From a virus, in the IMG/VR virus record IMGVR_UViG_3300032323_000793, positions 1-64,000 of that record: a DNA stretch of 64,000 nucleotides; one strand, written 5' to 3'. A program made the position numbers and the translations under genes. Numbering within the stretch: the stretch's first letter is position 1; each line of letters begins with the position of its first letter. Below, piece by piece: positions 1 to 9,176 of this stretch. The notes beneath the pieces are model-generated. The model had not been told where the DNA came from and made no database searches. It was given only the letters and a program-made list of their open reading frames with translations.

Positions 1-2183
1 CTATAGATCAAGACACTGGTCGTATTTTAGATCACAAGGAATTCAAAGATTCCAATGGCGATGTTCAACTAACCACCATTGCCTGGACCAGCACAGGTAC
101 CTATGTATTGGGCGGCTACAAAAACGGCGAGTACAGCGAAGAGTTTCCTGTAGTTCCACAAACAGGCAGCGGCACTGGGGTGATTAACATTCTAAGAAGT
201 GCTATTCCTAATCTTACACCCAACACTGACACTTGGCAAATTGGCGGCACAGGATTTAGTGTGTTTGAGAACATTGACTATGTAGACCGCTACACAGGAT
301 TGACTGGTACTACACGACAAGGTACAGGTGCTACATTTGACATCATTGACAACGGTAATGGCACTTATAGTGCTAGTGTTGTTAATGGTGGCTCAAACTA
401 TCTAGCAGGGCACAAGATCAAGATTTTAGGTACAAGCCTAGGCGGTGCTACACCTGCTAACGATATCACTATCACTGTACAGACTGTGGACGGAAGCGGT
501 GTTATTCAAGGTGGTGGTATAGGTAACTCAGGAACAGCCGCTGGCACTGAAACTGCTACTTACACAGGATTATCTGGTACTAACTTTGAAGTAGGTAGTG
601 GATTTACTCTTACACTGGAAGGACCGTTTGACGAGAACAATTACAGCGAGTACTTTGATCGTATTATTACTGCCAATGGATCTAATTATGTCAACGGCGA
701 TGTGATTGTGATTCCTGGAACAAGTCTAGGCGGTGCCAGCACAGCCAATGATCTAACTATACAGGTCAATGTTGATGGCAGTAACACTTACATCAACAGT
801 ATGTCAGGAGTCGCACAATCTACCATTTGGAAGTTAACTACTACTACCGCAGTTGACTTTACTGAGGAAGGTTCTTGGGATCTAGTCTACTCACAACAAA
901 ACCAAAGTCTACTGATTACTCCTACTTGGCAGCGTACATTTGGTACTGCCACCGATGACCTTGACGAGATATACACCGTGGCCATAGACAGCGAAGACAA
1001 TATTATCGCAGTAGGTGAAGCAGAAGGAGAATTGGCTGAGGGCAATTTAGACGATTTGGCTGTGGTCTACAAGTTCAGCAACACAGGCACATTGTTATGG
1101 GCTCGCCAACTCAACGACGAAAATGACGACTGCCAAGCACAGTCTGTGACGACCATTGGCACAGACATCTATGTCACACACGAAAACGACAGCAGTGACA
1201 TTATTATTAGCAAGTTAAACGGATCAGGCACAGTTCAGTGGCAGAGAATCACTGCTGGTTATGACTCGGCCATTGCCCGCACAGCAGATGGCAATCTATT
1301 AGTAGCAGTCGAATACGACAACAATGACATCGACGACGATGCTATCAAAGTGTTCTTACTTACACCCGCAGGAGAAACTGTGTGGAAGCGTTGGCTATCT
1401 GCTATCGCCGACGATGACACAGATCTTGGCAGTTGGGGTGAAACTTTAGTTGTAGACGCTCACAGTTTCTATATCACAGGCCATCACGACACTGACGACT
1501 ATACCTGGGCTTGGGCGGCACGCTTGCCTCTAGATGGTTCAGGTACAGGTGAGTACGGACAGTTCCGCTACACAGATGTCAATGTGTTGACCAGCGGACC
1601 AACCAGTATCAACAACATCAACTACGATGTTGTCACAGTTGACCTAGAAGACACTGATAACTATGCTGGCATTTTAGGCGACAGTAGTGCTCCAAACATT
1701 GACACCACCGCCACAGTGACAGTGACTGACAATACCGGTGACTATGTACAGTATGCTTACTACCCAACTATGGTAGTAGAAGTTGTGCGTGACACAGACG
1801 GCGGCAATATTGTGTTCGCAGATGGCACTAAACAGAGCACTTCAGCCACAGACATTCCACAGAGACTGTTCAATGGCATAGACTATACCCTGGGCTTGAA
1901 TGATCGTGGACATCACATTCTCTGTACCGACGACCTTGAACAAATTCGTATTCCCTACAACAGTCGTGTGGAGTTTCCAATAGGCACAGTGATTACCATT
2001 GTAAATCCTCGAGGTGATGATGTGGCTATCTACACAGAAGGCAGCAGTATACAAGTGATGATCCCCGGTGATAGTAATTACTCAAACGGTGGCGATTTTG
2101 ATTTGTTTGCCTACGGTATGGCCACGCTGTTAAAGATTGGCACAGATCGGTGGGTGTTGGCCGGCAATGTTGGACCAGATTAA
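1..2183 (+). CDS. Tail/fibre-like structural protein, 5' end cut by the window
   Basis: The reading frame is open from base 3, so the true start lies upstream; the first in-window start-type codon (TTG at 108) is internal. The N-terminal visible part holds two related beta-rich repeats with the signature TSLGGA(T/S)xANDxTI, near residues 105-130 and 206-231 counted from base 108. A middle section (about 280-480) has short beta-propeller-like repeats (for example GTLLWARQLN and GTVQWQRI). The last 100 residues form a compact domain ending in DRWVLAGN that I associate with T4-like phage fibre proteins. Acidic and Gly/Thr/Asn rich, as is usual for exposed virion proteins. It heads a run of structural genes on the same strand. 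Its exact virion position cannot be told. Confidence 0.75.
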   Translation, partial: IDQDTGRILDHKEFKDSNGDVQLTTIAWTSTGTYVLGGYKNGEYSEEFPVVPQTGSGTGVINILRSAIPNLTPNTDTWQIGGTGFSVFENIDYVDRYTGLTGTTRQGTGATFDIIDNGNGTYSASVVNGGSNYLAGHKIKILGTSLGGATPANDITITVQTVDGSGVIQGGGIGNSGTAAGTETATYTGLSGTNFEVGSGFTLTLEGPFDENNYSEYFDRIITANGSNYVNGDVIVIPGTSLGGASTANDLTIQVNVDGSNTYINSMSGVAQSTIWKLTTTTAVDFTEEGSWDLVYSQQNQSLLITPTWQRTFGTATDDLDEIYTVAIDSEDNIIAVGEAEGELAEGNLDDLAVVYKFSNTGTLLWARQLNDENDDCQAQSVTTIGTDIYVTHENDSSDIIISKLNGSGTVQWQRITAGYDSAIARTADGNLLVAVEYDNNDIDDDAIKVFLLTPAGETVWKRWLSAIADDDTDLGSWGETLVVDAHSFYITGHHDTDDYTWAWAARLPLDGSGTGEYGQFRYTDVNVLTSGPTSINNINYDVVTVDLEDTDNYAGILGDSSAPNIDTTATVTVTDNTGDYVQYAYYPTMVVEVVRDTDGGNIVFADGTKQSTSATDIPQRLFNGIDYTLGLNDRGHHILCTDDLEQIRIPYNSRVEFPIGTVITIVNPRGDDVAIYTEGSSIQVMIPGDSNYSNGGDFDLFAYGMATLLKIGTDRWVLAGNVGPD

Positions 2184-2192
2184 GGAAATAAG

Positions 2193-3170
2193 ATGCCTAT
2201 ATCACAGATATTATTAACCAGCACAACCAGCGGAGGTGGAGGCGGTGGCGGAGGCGGCAACACATACCTGCCCTGGACCGTAGAATGGTTTCATAAAAGC
2301 AATTCCACACAGCCCAGCACCTTTCCTCGAGTGTTTGGAGTTGCCACTTATCCCAATCAGTCAATAGGATTCAGTCTCGAAGGCATCTACTACGGGTGGG
2401 CAGGCGGCAATGCTATTGGCACCGGGATCAGTGTTGTACACAACGCTTGGCAACACTGGGCTATGGTCAGCGATGGCACGGTTTTATCTATATACAAAGA
2501 CGGCGTTAGAGTTGTTACTGGAAATAGAACTGCTAGGGTCGCAAATGACGGAAGTATTTTTTATGTAGGTATCGATTCCGATGCTGGTAACGGCTTCAAA
2601 GGACTTATTACCAACTTTAGAGTTGTTAAGAATCAGGCAATGTATGATCCTACACAGAGTACCATTACCGTACCAACAACTCCGCTTTGGAGCAACTACT
2701 ATACAGAATTGTTGTTAAAGGCTGTAGACTCTAATAGTTTAAGCACGGATTCTAGCGGTAAGAATAGAACACCTTGGAATTCTGCTAACATTGCCTGGAA
2801 CGCAGATACACCGTTTACCGCACCACCATCTGCGGGTCCTTATACACAGTTTAGTAATTCATCAGCGTCCGACGCCGGCGGTTATTATATATTATTCAAT
2901 GGACCCAACTACAACGCTGACCTGTTAAATGTCAAAGGTGGATGGACCGTTACAGACGGCGGAACACAGTCTGGCACAGTGATAGGCGATGCTGTTGAAA
3001 TTAATCCTGGAGTTATTGAAATTAAAGTGGACTTCAATCCAGCCAATCAGACCAGTTGGACATTTACACAACAGTACGAATTAGGCGGCAGTATTGAAAC
3101 ATATACCAGCGGGTACGGCTTTATTGGCTATAATGGTGGAATAGAGTGGGCCTTGGATGTTACCGGATGA
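2193..3170 (+). CDS. LamG/concanavalin-like tail fibre protein
   Basis: 325 residues starting with ATG after an AAGGAA ribosome site. A nine-glycine linker follows the first 15 residues. Residues about 25-180 look like a LamG (concanavalin A-like) fold: WTVEWFHKSNS, a WQHWAMVSDGTVLSIYKDG strand pair, and the closing TELLLKAVD motif. Such domains bind sugars on cell surfaces, so a receptor-binding or fibre-tip role is likely by inference. The C-terminal 110 residues are beta-rich and unassigned. It follows another fibre-type gene by 9 bases and overlaps the next gene by 14 bases. Confidence 0.7.
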   Translation: MPISQILLTSTTSGGGGGGGGGNTYLPWTVEWFHKSNSTQPSTFPRVFGVATYPNQSIGFSLEGIYYGWAGGNAIGTGISVVHNAWQHWAMVSDGTVLSIYKDGVRVVTGNRTARVANDGSIFYVGIDSDAGNGFKGLITNFRVVKNQAMYDPTQSTITVPTTPLWSNYYTELLLKAVDSNSLSTDSSGKNRTPWNSANIAWNADTPFTAPPSAGPYTQFSNSSASDAGGYYILFNGPNYNADLLNVKGGWTVTDGGTQSGTVIGDAVEINPGVIEIKVDFNPANQTSWTFTQQYELGGSIETYTSGYGFIGYNGGIEWALDVTG

Positions 3171-3573
3171 TCTTGCGGAAAATATTCAACGCCTGCGTGA
3201 ACTAGATCATAGACGCAGATTGGGCACAGGCTGGCAGAGTATAGGTTATACTGGTCAGCCTTTCGCTTGGTTTGACCTAACTTATCAAGCAGTAGAAGCA
3301 GAACAAGGTAGTATAGACACTTGGTGGTTTAATGTTAATCTACAGGGCGAAGGCACAGGGTGGCACACGCACAGTCAGTGGGACAAGGTCGGAGTGCTAT
3401 ATGTACAGGTTCCTGCGGGTCTTATAGAGTTTAAGCAGGGCGGCGCATATTGGACTGAGAGTCCTCAAGCAGGCGATTTACTAGTATTTCCTGGTAGTTT
3501 AGAGCATAGAGTACTGCCTAACACCAGCGAACAGGTTAGAATTAGCGTGGCTTTCAACTTTAAGAAACGGTAA
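3157..3573 (+). CDS. 2OG-Fe(II) oxygenase-like protein
   Basis: 138 residues with the double-stranded beta-helix pattern of the small 2OG-Fe(II) oxygenases (2OG-FeII_Oxy_5 type). H70 and H72 (GWHTHSQWD) are candidates for the first metal-ligand motif, H117 (LVFPGSLEHRV) for the distal ligand, and R128 (QVRISVAFNF) for the 2-oxoglutarate carboxylate ligand. The fold and residues suggest iron- and 2-oxoglutarate-dependent hydroxylation; the substrate is unknown. The ATG lies inside the end of the LamG gene, so the two are probably translationally coupled. An enzyme inside the tail operon could hydroxylate a virion protein, but this is inference. Confidence 0.7.
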   Translation: MLPDDLAENIQRLRELDHRRRLGTGWQSIGYTGQPFAWFDLTYQAVEAEQGSIDTWWFNVNLQGEGTGWHTHSQWDKVGVLYVQVPAGLIEFKQGGAYWTESPQAGDLLVFPGSLEHRVLPNTSEQVRISVAFNFKKR

Positions 3574-3596
3574 ATATAAGATAAAGAGAGCGTATT

Positions 3597-4142
3597 ATGG
3601 CCATACAAACAATTAATATAGGTAATGTAGTTAACGACGGACTAGGTGATGATCTGCGCACGGCCTTCCAAAAGGTAAATGCTAATTTTAATGATCTTAA
3701 CGTGGCTGTTTTAACCACTGCTAGAAACATTGGTATTTCTGGAGCAGGTTTGTTTGCGCAAAAAGTAGGCAACGAACTACAGTTTAAAAATATTGTAGCA
3801 GGTACTAAATTAACCTTAGAAGAATACGATAATCGAATCATTATCAATAATACGCAAACTGATTCTTTTGAAAATATCACTACACAGACTGGAAATATTT
3901 TTGCCGGGGATTATACTAATATTACTATTCAAGGCGGCACTGATACTTTTTCTACGTCCACAAATAACGTAATTACCATCGATACCGTTTTAGATTTAAA
4001 TCAGATTCTTACGGTCTATGATTTTGGATTAATATCACCTCCATATTCAAGTGTGGTACAATTTTTGGCCGCAGCGGCTAATATTGATTTTGGAACAACA
4101 ACAGTACCTTCTGGATTAAGTATCGATCTAGGGGAAATCTAA
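3597..4142 (+). CDS. Virion structural protein with phage-type N-terminal module
   Basis: 181 residues. The N-terminus (INIGNVVNDGLGDDLRTAF followed by QKVNANFNDLN) is a module that recurs at the start of tail and baseplate-associated proteins of T4-like phages. The rest is beta-strand rich with repeated TQTG/ITIQGGTD-type strands. No catalytic motif. ATG follows AAAGAGAG. It lies between the oxygenase and the large Ig-domain protein with short gaps, so it is probably in the same late transcript. Likely a small baseplate or fibre-attachment protein; the exact part is not identifiable. Confidence 0.6.
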   Translation: MAIQTINIGNVVNDGLGDDLRTAFQKVNANFNDLNVAVLTTARNIGISGAGLFAQKVGNELQFKNIVAGTKLTLEEYDNRIIINNTQTDSFENITTQTGNIFAGDYTNITIQGGTDTFSTSTNNVITIDTVLDLNQILTVYDFGLISPPYSSVVQFLAAAANIDFGTTTVPSGLSIDLGEI

Positions 4143-4151
4143 GGAGAGATC

Positions 4152-6644
4152 ATGGCAGTAACATGGATCACTCCAGCAGGCGATCTTACAAACGGTGTAC
4201 CTATCACAGAAAGAAATATTCTAAATATACCACTTTCTGCGACTTCAACGACTGGAAATATCACGTATTCAGTTATAGCAGGTCAACTACCTAGAGGACT
4301 AAGATTAGAAGCATCTACTGGTAGGATCTTAGGCAGTGCTACAGAAGTAAGAAATTATACAGTAAACAGGTTTGTAGTTCGTGCCAGCGACAGTATTGAT
4401 ATCGAAGATCGCACATTTAGTCTTGCTGTAGACGGATCTGATATTCCACGATGGGTAACTAAAGAAGGTTTCCTGCAAGTTGGTAATGGCGAAAACTATT
4501 TTGTTTTAGATAATGCCTATGTAGAATTTCATTTGTCTGCATTAGATTCAGATGTAGTTGCTGGAGATAATTTAGAATTTTATTTGGTATCTAGTGGAGG
4601 AGAATTGCCTCCAGGCCTATCTCTTAGCAAAGATGGAACAATTTCTGGTTTCACAGATCCTATATTTGCTTTAGAAAATATTACATCTCCAACTGGTGCA
4701 TTCGACACCAATGGATATGACATTACTTATTTTGATAGACCCGAAGCAAGAACCAACGGATTTGACACTTATCTTTACGACGGAGTTACTTTTGATTACA
4801 ACGAGCCTAGTCGTGGTCCAAGACGTCTTAGTAAATTTTATACATTTATTGTAGCAGTCAGCGATGGCATTAACGAAGTACGTAGAATATTTAGAATCTG
4901 GGTAGTCACAGAAGAATTCTTACAAGCAGATAACAGCATTGTTCAAGTAGACACTAATCTATTTCGTTCAGATAACACTGGTGATAGAGTTCCGTTATGG
5001 ATCACTCCTAGTTATTTAGGCAGACGTAGAGCAGATAATTATCTTACAATATTTTTAGATGTTTACGATCCACCCAGTTTAACTGGTGTGATAACTTATT
5101 TCTTGTTAGCCACTAACCCCGATGCTACTCCCAGTTTGTTACCTCCAGGACTAGTTTTAGATACTATTACCGGCGAACTAGCAGGTCGCGTTCCTTATCA
5201 GAATGCTGTAACTAAGACCTACAAGTTTACTATGCAGGCTATAGATTTTCCTGCAGCATTAGGAAACATATCCTATACATTTGTGGGAGATTGGAATTCT
5301 TCTAGAACTTATTTTTCCAACGAGGCTGTAAAGTATCAAGATTCAATTTATATATGTTTGAAAGAAAACAGAAATGTAATTCCAGATGACGGAGCAGTTT
5401 GGGATAAAGCCACAGCCACTGCAGAAAAAACCTTTACTATAGATATCATTGGCGAAATTGAAAGTGCTATCGAATGGGTTTCTGATAGCGATCGAGGATC
5501 TATACGTCCTAATCAACCAAGTTCGTTGTTTGTAGAAGCACGAAGTTTATATTATGGTGGCAAGGTTGTTTATGAATTAAGTTCAGGTACATTGCCTCCA
5601 GGCTTAAATCTTTTATCAACTGGTATTATACAAGGTAAAGTTAAACAATTTGCAGACGATGCTGGCCCTGGAATTATTCGTTTTTATGAACGAGTTGATA
5701 GTTTAGGTCCAGGAGAAGACAGTTCTTCTCTTTCTAAAGATTATACTGCTACTTTTGACAGCGGTTCTACTACTTTTGATCGTAAGTTTGATTTTGCTAT
5801 AAAGGCCAGAGACACTGCTAATTTTGCTGAAAACATCAAATCATTTCATATTACCATAGATACAGAAGTACAAAAATCTTTCGCCAATCTCTATGTTAAG
5901 GCTTTCCAAGAAAAACAAAAACGATTAGAATGGTACGATTTTATCACTAACAGTAATATTTTCCGCAACGATGAAATATATCGTTATGGAGATCCTAACT
6001 TTGGAATACAGCCTGAAATTAAGATATTGGTATTTGCAGGTATTGAAAGTCTCGAGGCTGTAAATTATGTTCAGGCTATGAGCAGAAATCATTATCGCAA
6101 ACAAATTAGATTTGGCGATATTAAATCAGCCGTGGCAAAAGATCCTATAACACAGGAAATTATTTACGAAGTTGTTTATGTAGATATTGTAGACGAATAT
6201 GAAAAAAATGGAAAAAGTATATCGCAGACTGTAAATCTTCCAGATAATATCAACAGCAGAGTATTAGTCAGTTATGATGCTATTAAGATAGACAGCGATA
6301 TACCATTGGTCAGCGATCGAGATCATCAACGAGTTTTTCCTAACAGTTTCAAGAATATGAGAAAACGTATTAAATCGCTAGGAGACAGAGATCGAACATT
6401 TTTACCGCTTTGGATGAGATCTATACAGCCAGATGCATTTGTAGAAACTGGTTATGTGAAATCTCTAGTACTGTGTTATCTCAAACCTGGTTTTAGCGAG
6501 GCTGTTATATCCAGAATTAAAAGCAATAATTTTGATTTCAAAAAAATCAATTTTACCATAGACAGATATGTAATAGATATTTTAGACGGACAAATAGAGG
6601 ATAAATACCTTGCATTTCCGCAACGTGGAGAAAAATTACCGTGA
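4152..6644 (+). CDS. Large baseplate/tail structural protein with Ig-like (He_PIG) domains
   Basis: 830 residues. At least four putative Ig-type domains carry the He_PIG signature LPxGL-x-L-(x)n-G-x-I-x-G: near residues 46-63 (QLPRGLRLEASTGRILG), 153-168 (ELPPGLSLSKDGTISG), 330-346 (LLPPGLVLDTITGELAG) and 483-499 (TLPPGLNLLSTGIIQG). Such domains bind carbohydrates or act as spacers in phage tails. The C-terminal 250 residues have a different composition (Lys, Asp and Ile rich) and probably form a separate attachment domain. Preceded by AAGGAGAG. Its GAAAAATTACCGTGA end overlaps the next start by 4 bases. Baseplate wedge or long-fibre roles are both possible. Confidence 0.65.
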   Translation: MAVTWITPAGDLTNGVPITERNILNIPLSATSTTGNITYSVIAGQLPRGLRLEASTGRILGSATEVRNYTVNRFVVRASDSIDIEDRTFSLAVDGSDIPRWVTKEGFLQVGNGENYFVLDNAYVEFHLSALDSDVVAGDNLEFYLVSSGGELPPGLSLSKDGTISGFTDPIFALENITSPTGAFDTNGYDITYFDRPEARTNGFDTYLYDGVTFDYNEPSRGPRRLSKFYTFIVAVSDGINEVRRIFRIWVVTEEFLQADNSIVQVDTNLFRSDNTGDRVPLWITPSYLGRRRADNYLTIFLDVYDPPSLTGVITYFLLATNPDATPSLLPPGLVLDTITGELAGRVPYQNAVTKTYKFTMQAIDFPAALGNISYTFVGDWNSSRTYFSNEAVKYQDSIYICLKENRNVIPDDGAVWDKATATAEKTFTIDIIGEIESAIEWVSDSDRGSIRPNQPSSLFVEARSLYYGGKVVYELSSGTLPPGLNLLSTGIIQGKVKQFADDAGPGIIRFYERVDSLGPGEDSSSLSKDYTATFDSGSTTFDRKFDFAIKARDTANFAENIKSFHITIDTEVQKSFANLYVKAFQEKQKRLEWYDFITNSNIFRNDEIYRYGDPNFGIQPEIKILVFAGIESLEAVNYVQAMSRNHYRKQIRFGDIKSAVAKDPITQEIIYEVVYVDIVDEYEKNGKSISQTVNLPDNINSRVLVSYDAIKIDSDIPLVSDRDHQRVFPNSFKNMRKRIKSLGDRDRTFLPLWMRSIQPDAFVETGYVKSLVLCYLKPGFSEAVISRIKSNNFDFKKINFTIDRYVIDILDGQIEDKYLAFPQRGEKLP

Positions 6645-7240
6645 GCAACATTAATTATTTGGGCATAAATGAAAACTTCCCTGTAGCAGGTGAAGACAAT
6701 GATACACAGGTTTTCCGTGATAACTTTGACACGATCAAAACCAGTTTACAAACTGCTAAAGACGAAATCACTGATCTAGAAGCCAATGCGGCTAGATTGG
6801 ATATCGACAACGACTTTAATAGAACTATTATCAGTCGTGCAGTTATGCAAGACAACTTTGAAAGAAAATATGACCACGGTGTTACTGAAACACCTGTAAT
6901 AGTAGACTTTGAAAACGGTAGTTATCAAATTTTTAGATTTAATGCAAACACATCTGTAGAATTTCAAAATTTTCCAGACAGTAATACTTTACCGATCAGT
7001 GTTGGAAAAGTAACTTTAGAATTATATGGCTCAATAGATCCATTTACTAATCTTGGAAGAACAATTACATTTGTTACAAGTGGCGGCACAGTACTGAAAA
7101 AGAATTCCTCGTTTCCCGATCCTTTAGTTTTAACAAGTCAAGAATTGGCAGCAGGTGGCGGCAATCCTATTATCGTAGAAGTTTGGCGCCATAAATCCGA
7201 TAGGATTTTTCTAAATTACATTGGACAATTCTCGTCATAA
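6641..7240 (+). CDS. Virion structural protein
   Basis: 199 residues from a GTG start that overlaps the upstream TGA (GTGA), implying coupled translation. The N-terminus (NINYLGINENFPVAGEDND, then TQVFRDNFDTIKTSL) resembles the module of the gene at 3597. A short helical section (DEITDLEANAARL) follows, then a beta-rich domain in the last 120 residues. No enzyme motif. It ends the structural gene run at this end of the window. Likely a small tail or baseplate protein; function inferred only from context and composition. Confidence 0.6.
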   Translation: MSNINYLGINENFPVAGEDNDTQVFRDNFDTIKTSLQTAKDEITDLEANAARLDIDNDFNRTIISRAVMQDNFERKYDHGVTETPVIVDFENGSYQIFRFNANTSVEFQNFPDSNTLPISVGKVTLELYGSIDPFTNLGRTITFVTSGGTVLKKNSSFPDPLVLTSQELAAGGGNPIIVEVWRHKSDRIFLNYIGQFSS

Positions 7241-7241
7241 A

Positions 7242-7478
7242 ATGATTCACCCGTTTGCCGAAGATCTTTCAGCATTGAAAGAAAACGAATTGGAAGAAAA
7301 AGTCCAAGAATTGACTAGAAAATATTACCAAGCATCACGTCTGGGCAAGCCAGAACTGTTGACACAGATCGCAACTTTTGTTACAATATACAAAGACGAA
7401 TTATCTAAAAGATATCGTGAACGTACACAAGCAGAACTTGACGGCGATTTGGATCAACTGATTAATGTTAACAAATAA
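7242..7478 (+). CDS. Small conserved helical phage protein
   Basis: 78 residues from ATG at 7242; a TTG at 7221 in the same frame would overlap the previous gene and is less likely. Sequence is mostly amphipathic helix: DLSALKENELEEKVQELTRK, then LLTQIATFVTIYKDELSKRY. The pattern resembles, from memory, a small conserved protein of cyanomyoviruses with no known role. Its 3' end overlaps the next gene by 14 bases. No motif for an enzyme. Confidence 0.6.
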   Translation: MIHPFAEDLSALKENELEEKVQELTRKYYQASRLGKPELLTQIATFVTIYKDELSKRYRERTQAELDGDLDQLINVNK

Positions 7479-7929
7479 CTTAAAAGATTTAACAGAAGCA
7501 ATAATGATACATGGTCCGGACATATTGTCCGACTGTGTAATTTCTGATGAGTTTAAACAGTATATGCAACGCATAGACGATGAGAGATTAGATTATCCAA
7601 TTCCTATGCCAAGTATAGATACAAATCATTGGTTTATTCCTCGAGAATATCAAGATCTTGATATAGAAAATTGGGTACGTGATCAATGCAAAGATATTAA
7701 AGCGCAAGATAGAGTAGAAGAAGAATTAAGACTATATCGCCAAAATAATATGATTCCTGTGCTAAAAACTATGAAATATATTGTAGATACTCTTAGAGCC
7801 AATAACGTAGTTTGGGGTGTAGGACGTGGTAGTAGTGTAGCCAGTTATGTTCTCCATGTTATAGGGGTCCATAAGATCGACAGCGTTAAATACAATATAC
7901 CAATAGAAGAGTTCTTCAAGGAGAAATAA
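7465..7929 (+). CDS. DNA polymerase III alpha-subunit-like fragment
   Basis: 154 residues. Residues about 83-152 align by eye with the N-terminal palm region of bacterial DnaE: a helix 'RVEEELRLY...' as in 'RLDREL', the motif VVWGVGRGSSVASYVL as in VPVGPGRGSGAGSLVAY, and KYNIPIEEFFKEK as in EFDLLFERFLNPE. The protein stops just before the place where DnaE carries its catalytic PDFDVDF motif, so it cannot be a polymerase on its own. The phage has its own gp43, so a decoy, clamp-associated or structural role is conceivable. It lies between small conserved genes with tight spacing, which argues against a random degraded remnant. Confidence 0.6.
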   Translation: MLTNNLKDLTEAIMIHGPDILSDCVISDEFKQYMQRIDDERLDYPIPMPSIDTNHWFIPREYQDLDIENWVRDQCKDIKAQDRVEEELRLYRQNNMIPVLKTMKYIVDTLRANNVVWGVGRGSSVASYVLHVIGVHKIDSVKYNIPIEEFFKEK

Positions 7930-7930
7930 A

Positions 7931-8161
7931 ATGGGTAGAACATATACCAGTATGCAGGGAAAATCAATTGACATGGACAAACTGTCATTGAGAAACGAAC
8001 TTACACCTGCTGTAGGAAACATGAAAGTTAATGCACGGGGAGATGAACTAGGTCCTGGCGGCCAGATCATCAGAACTAAAGAACAGATCATGCAAGATTA
8101 TTATAAAAATAATCCTAGAGCAGTTAGAGAAGAAATTGCTACAAGAGGAAACAAGAAATAA
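7931..8161 (+). CDS. Conserved hypothetical phage protein
   Basis: 76 residues. Preceded by an AAGGAG site that overlaps the end of the previous gene. Notable segments are SIDMDKLSLRNELTPAVGNM, VNARGDELGPGGQI and a Lys/Glu rich C-terminus. It is hydrophilic with no membrane segment or cysteine. The VGNMKVNARGD segment is one I associate with a small conserved protein of T4-like marine phages, without known function. Stop overlaps the next start by one base (TAATG). Confidence 0.55.
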   Translation: MGRTYTSMQGKSIDMDKLSLRNELTPAVGNMKVNARGDELGPGGQIIRTKEQIMQDYYKNNPRAVREEIATRGNKK

Positions 8162-8517
8162 TGGCATTTTACGATACTCAAAATATCAAAATACGTGCTA
8201 TACATGATCACGTGATTGTAACTGGAATGAATTTTTCAGAAAGAAAAACAGCCAGTGGTATTATCTTACGCAGTGACAATGGTAAGAGTCACGGAATTAG
8301 ACCTAGGTGGGGACAGGTTTATAAAATTGGACCTGAACAAAAAGATGTTGAAATCGGCCAATGGATTCTAATCGAACACGGTCGTTGGACTAGAAAAATT
8401 AGAATCAATGACGGTGAAGGCGAAAAAGACATTTGGCGAGTAGATGCTAAAGGTATTCTTGCGATATCAGAAACAGCCCCCACTGCTGAGGACGATGTCA
8501 TTGTAGATAGTGTATAA
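8161..8517 (+). CDS. GroES-like co-chaperonin (gp31-type)
   Basis: 118 residues. Pattern of the GroES beta-barrel: IRAIHDHVIVTGMNFSERKT at the N-terminus, a mobile-loop-like stretch (ERKTASGIILRSDNGKSHG) with the hydrophobic SGIIL tripeptide region that docks on GroEL, then WGQVYKIGPEQKDVEIGQWI as in GroES VGPG...VKVGD. It would cap host GroEL to fold phage proteins, as T4 gp31 does for the capsid protein. Longer than bacterial GroES (about 97) and similar to gp31 (111). Neighbours are other small conserved genes. Confidence 0.75.
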   Translation: MAFYDTQNIKIRAIHDHVIVTGMNFSERKTASGIILRSDNGKSHGIRPRWGQVYKIGPEQKDVEIGQWILIEHGRWTRKIRINDGEGEKDIWRVDAKGILAISETAPTAEDDVIVDSV

Positions 8518-8756
8518 TGGGCCTTAAGAAGAACTGGAACACAGCAGACATCGCTAATCAAATTAGCGCACTAGGTCGTGAGTGTTCCAGTCCTTACAAT
8601 GATGGCTTTACTGCTTTCGAATTTAAAAAAGATCTTTATCAGATCAAATCCATAATAGACCACGCACTCGACAAGGCTCCAAATTTTGGCGATTTGGAGC
8701 AACAGTGGTTGACAGAACAAGAACAAAAGCGTATCATTAAGATTCTAAAGTCTTAA
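8517..8756 (+). CDS. Conserved hypothetical phage protein
   Basis: 79 residues starting at the ATG that overlaps the upstream TAA. Begins KKNWNTADIANQISALGREC and contains SPYNDGFTAFEFKKDLYQIK, then a charged C-terminal helix (EQKRIIKILKS). The pattern matches, from memory, a family of short proteins in T4-like cyanophages with no function. One cysteine, no membrane segment. Followed by AAGGAG for the next gene. Confidence 0.55.
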   Translation: MGLKKNWNTADIANQISALGRECSSPYNDGFTAFEFKKDLYQIKSIIDHALDKAPNFGDLEQQWLTEQEQKRIIKILKS

Positions 8757-8765
8757 GGAGATACA

Positions 8766-9176
8766 ATGACTAATCCCTTTCGCGACCAAGCGAAATTTAT
8801 GGCTGCCTGCGATCAATCTGCAGGCGGAGAGTTTGACCAAGCACAATTTAAAATGTACTTAGGTCTAATTCAAGAAGAATTTAAAGAATTACAAGTTGCT
8901 GTTGATAACAATGATCAACTCGAAACCCTTGATGCTCTTATTGATATCTTAGTTGTTACTATTGGTACTATTCATTCTATGGGCGCAGACGCCGAAGGTG
9001 CATGGAAAGAAGTTATGCGTACTAACTTTGCTAAGATTGACAAAGACACTGGCAAGGTTCGTAAGCGTGAAGATGGCAAAGTTCTTAAACCGTTAGGGTG
9101 GACTGCCCCTGATTTAAAACCGTATCTCTATCAAGAGAGAGAAAAAAATTTACTTAATCAAGGTTACGAACAATGA
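8766..9176 (+). CDS. MazG-like NTP pyrophosphohydrolase
   Basis: 136 residues of the all-alpha NTP pyrophosphohydrolase type (MazG/PRA-PH-like). The metal site is visible as EEFKE at 37-41 and the second helix DALIDILVV at 56-64. The C-terminal KVRKREDGKVLKP segment is common in phage members. Likely hydrolyses NTPs or dNTPs to monophosphates and so could shape nucleotide pools or host signalling; the substrate is not certain. Good ribosome site (AAGGAG) before the ATG. The following gene overlaps by 4 bases (ATGA). Confidence 0.75.
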   Translation: MTNPFRDQAKFMAACDQSAGGEFDQAQFKMYLGLIQEEFKELQVAVDNNDQLETLDALIDILVVTIGTIHSMGADAEGAWKEVMRTNFAKIDKDTGKVRKREDGKVLKPLGWTAPDLKPYLYQEREKNLLNQGYEQ

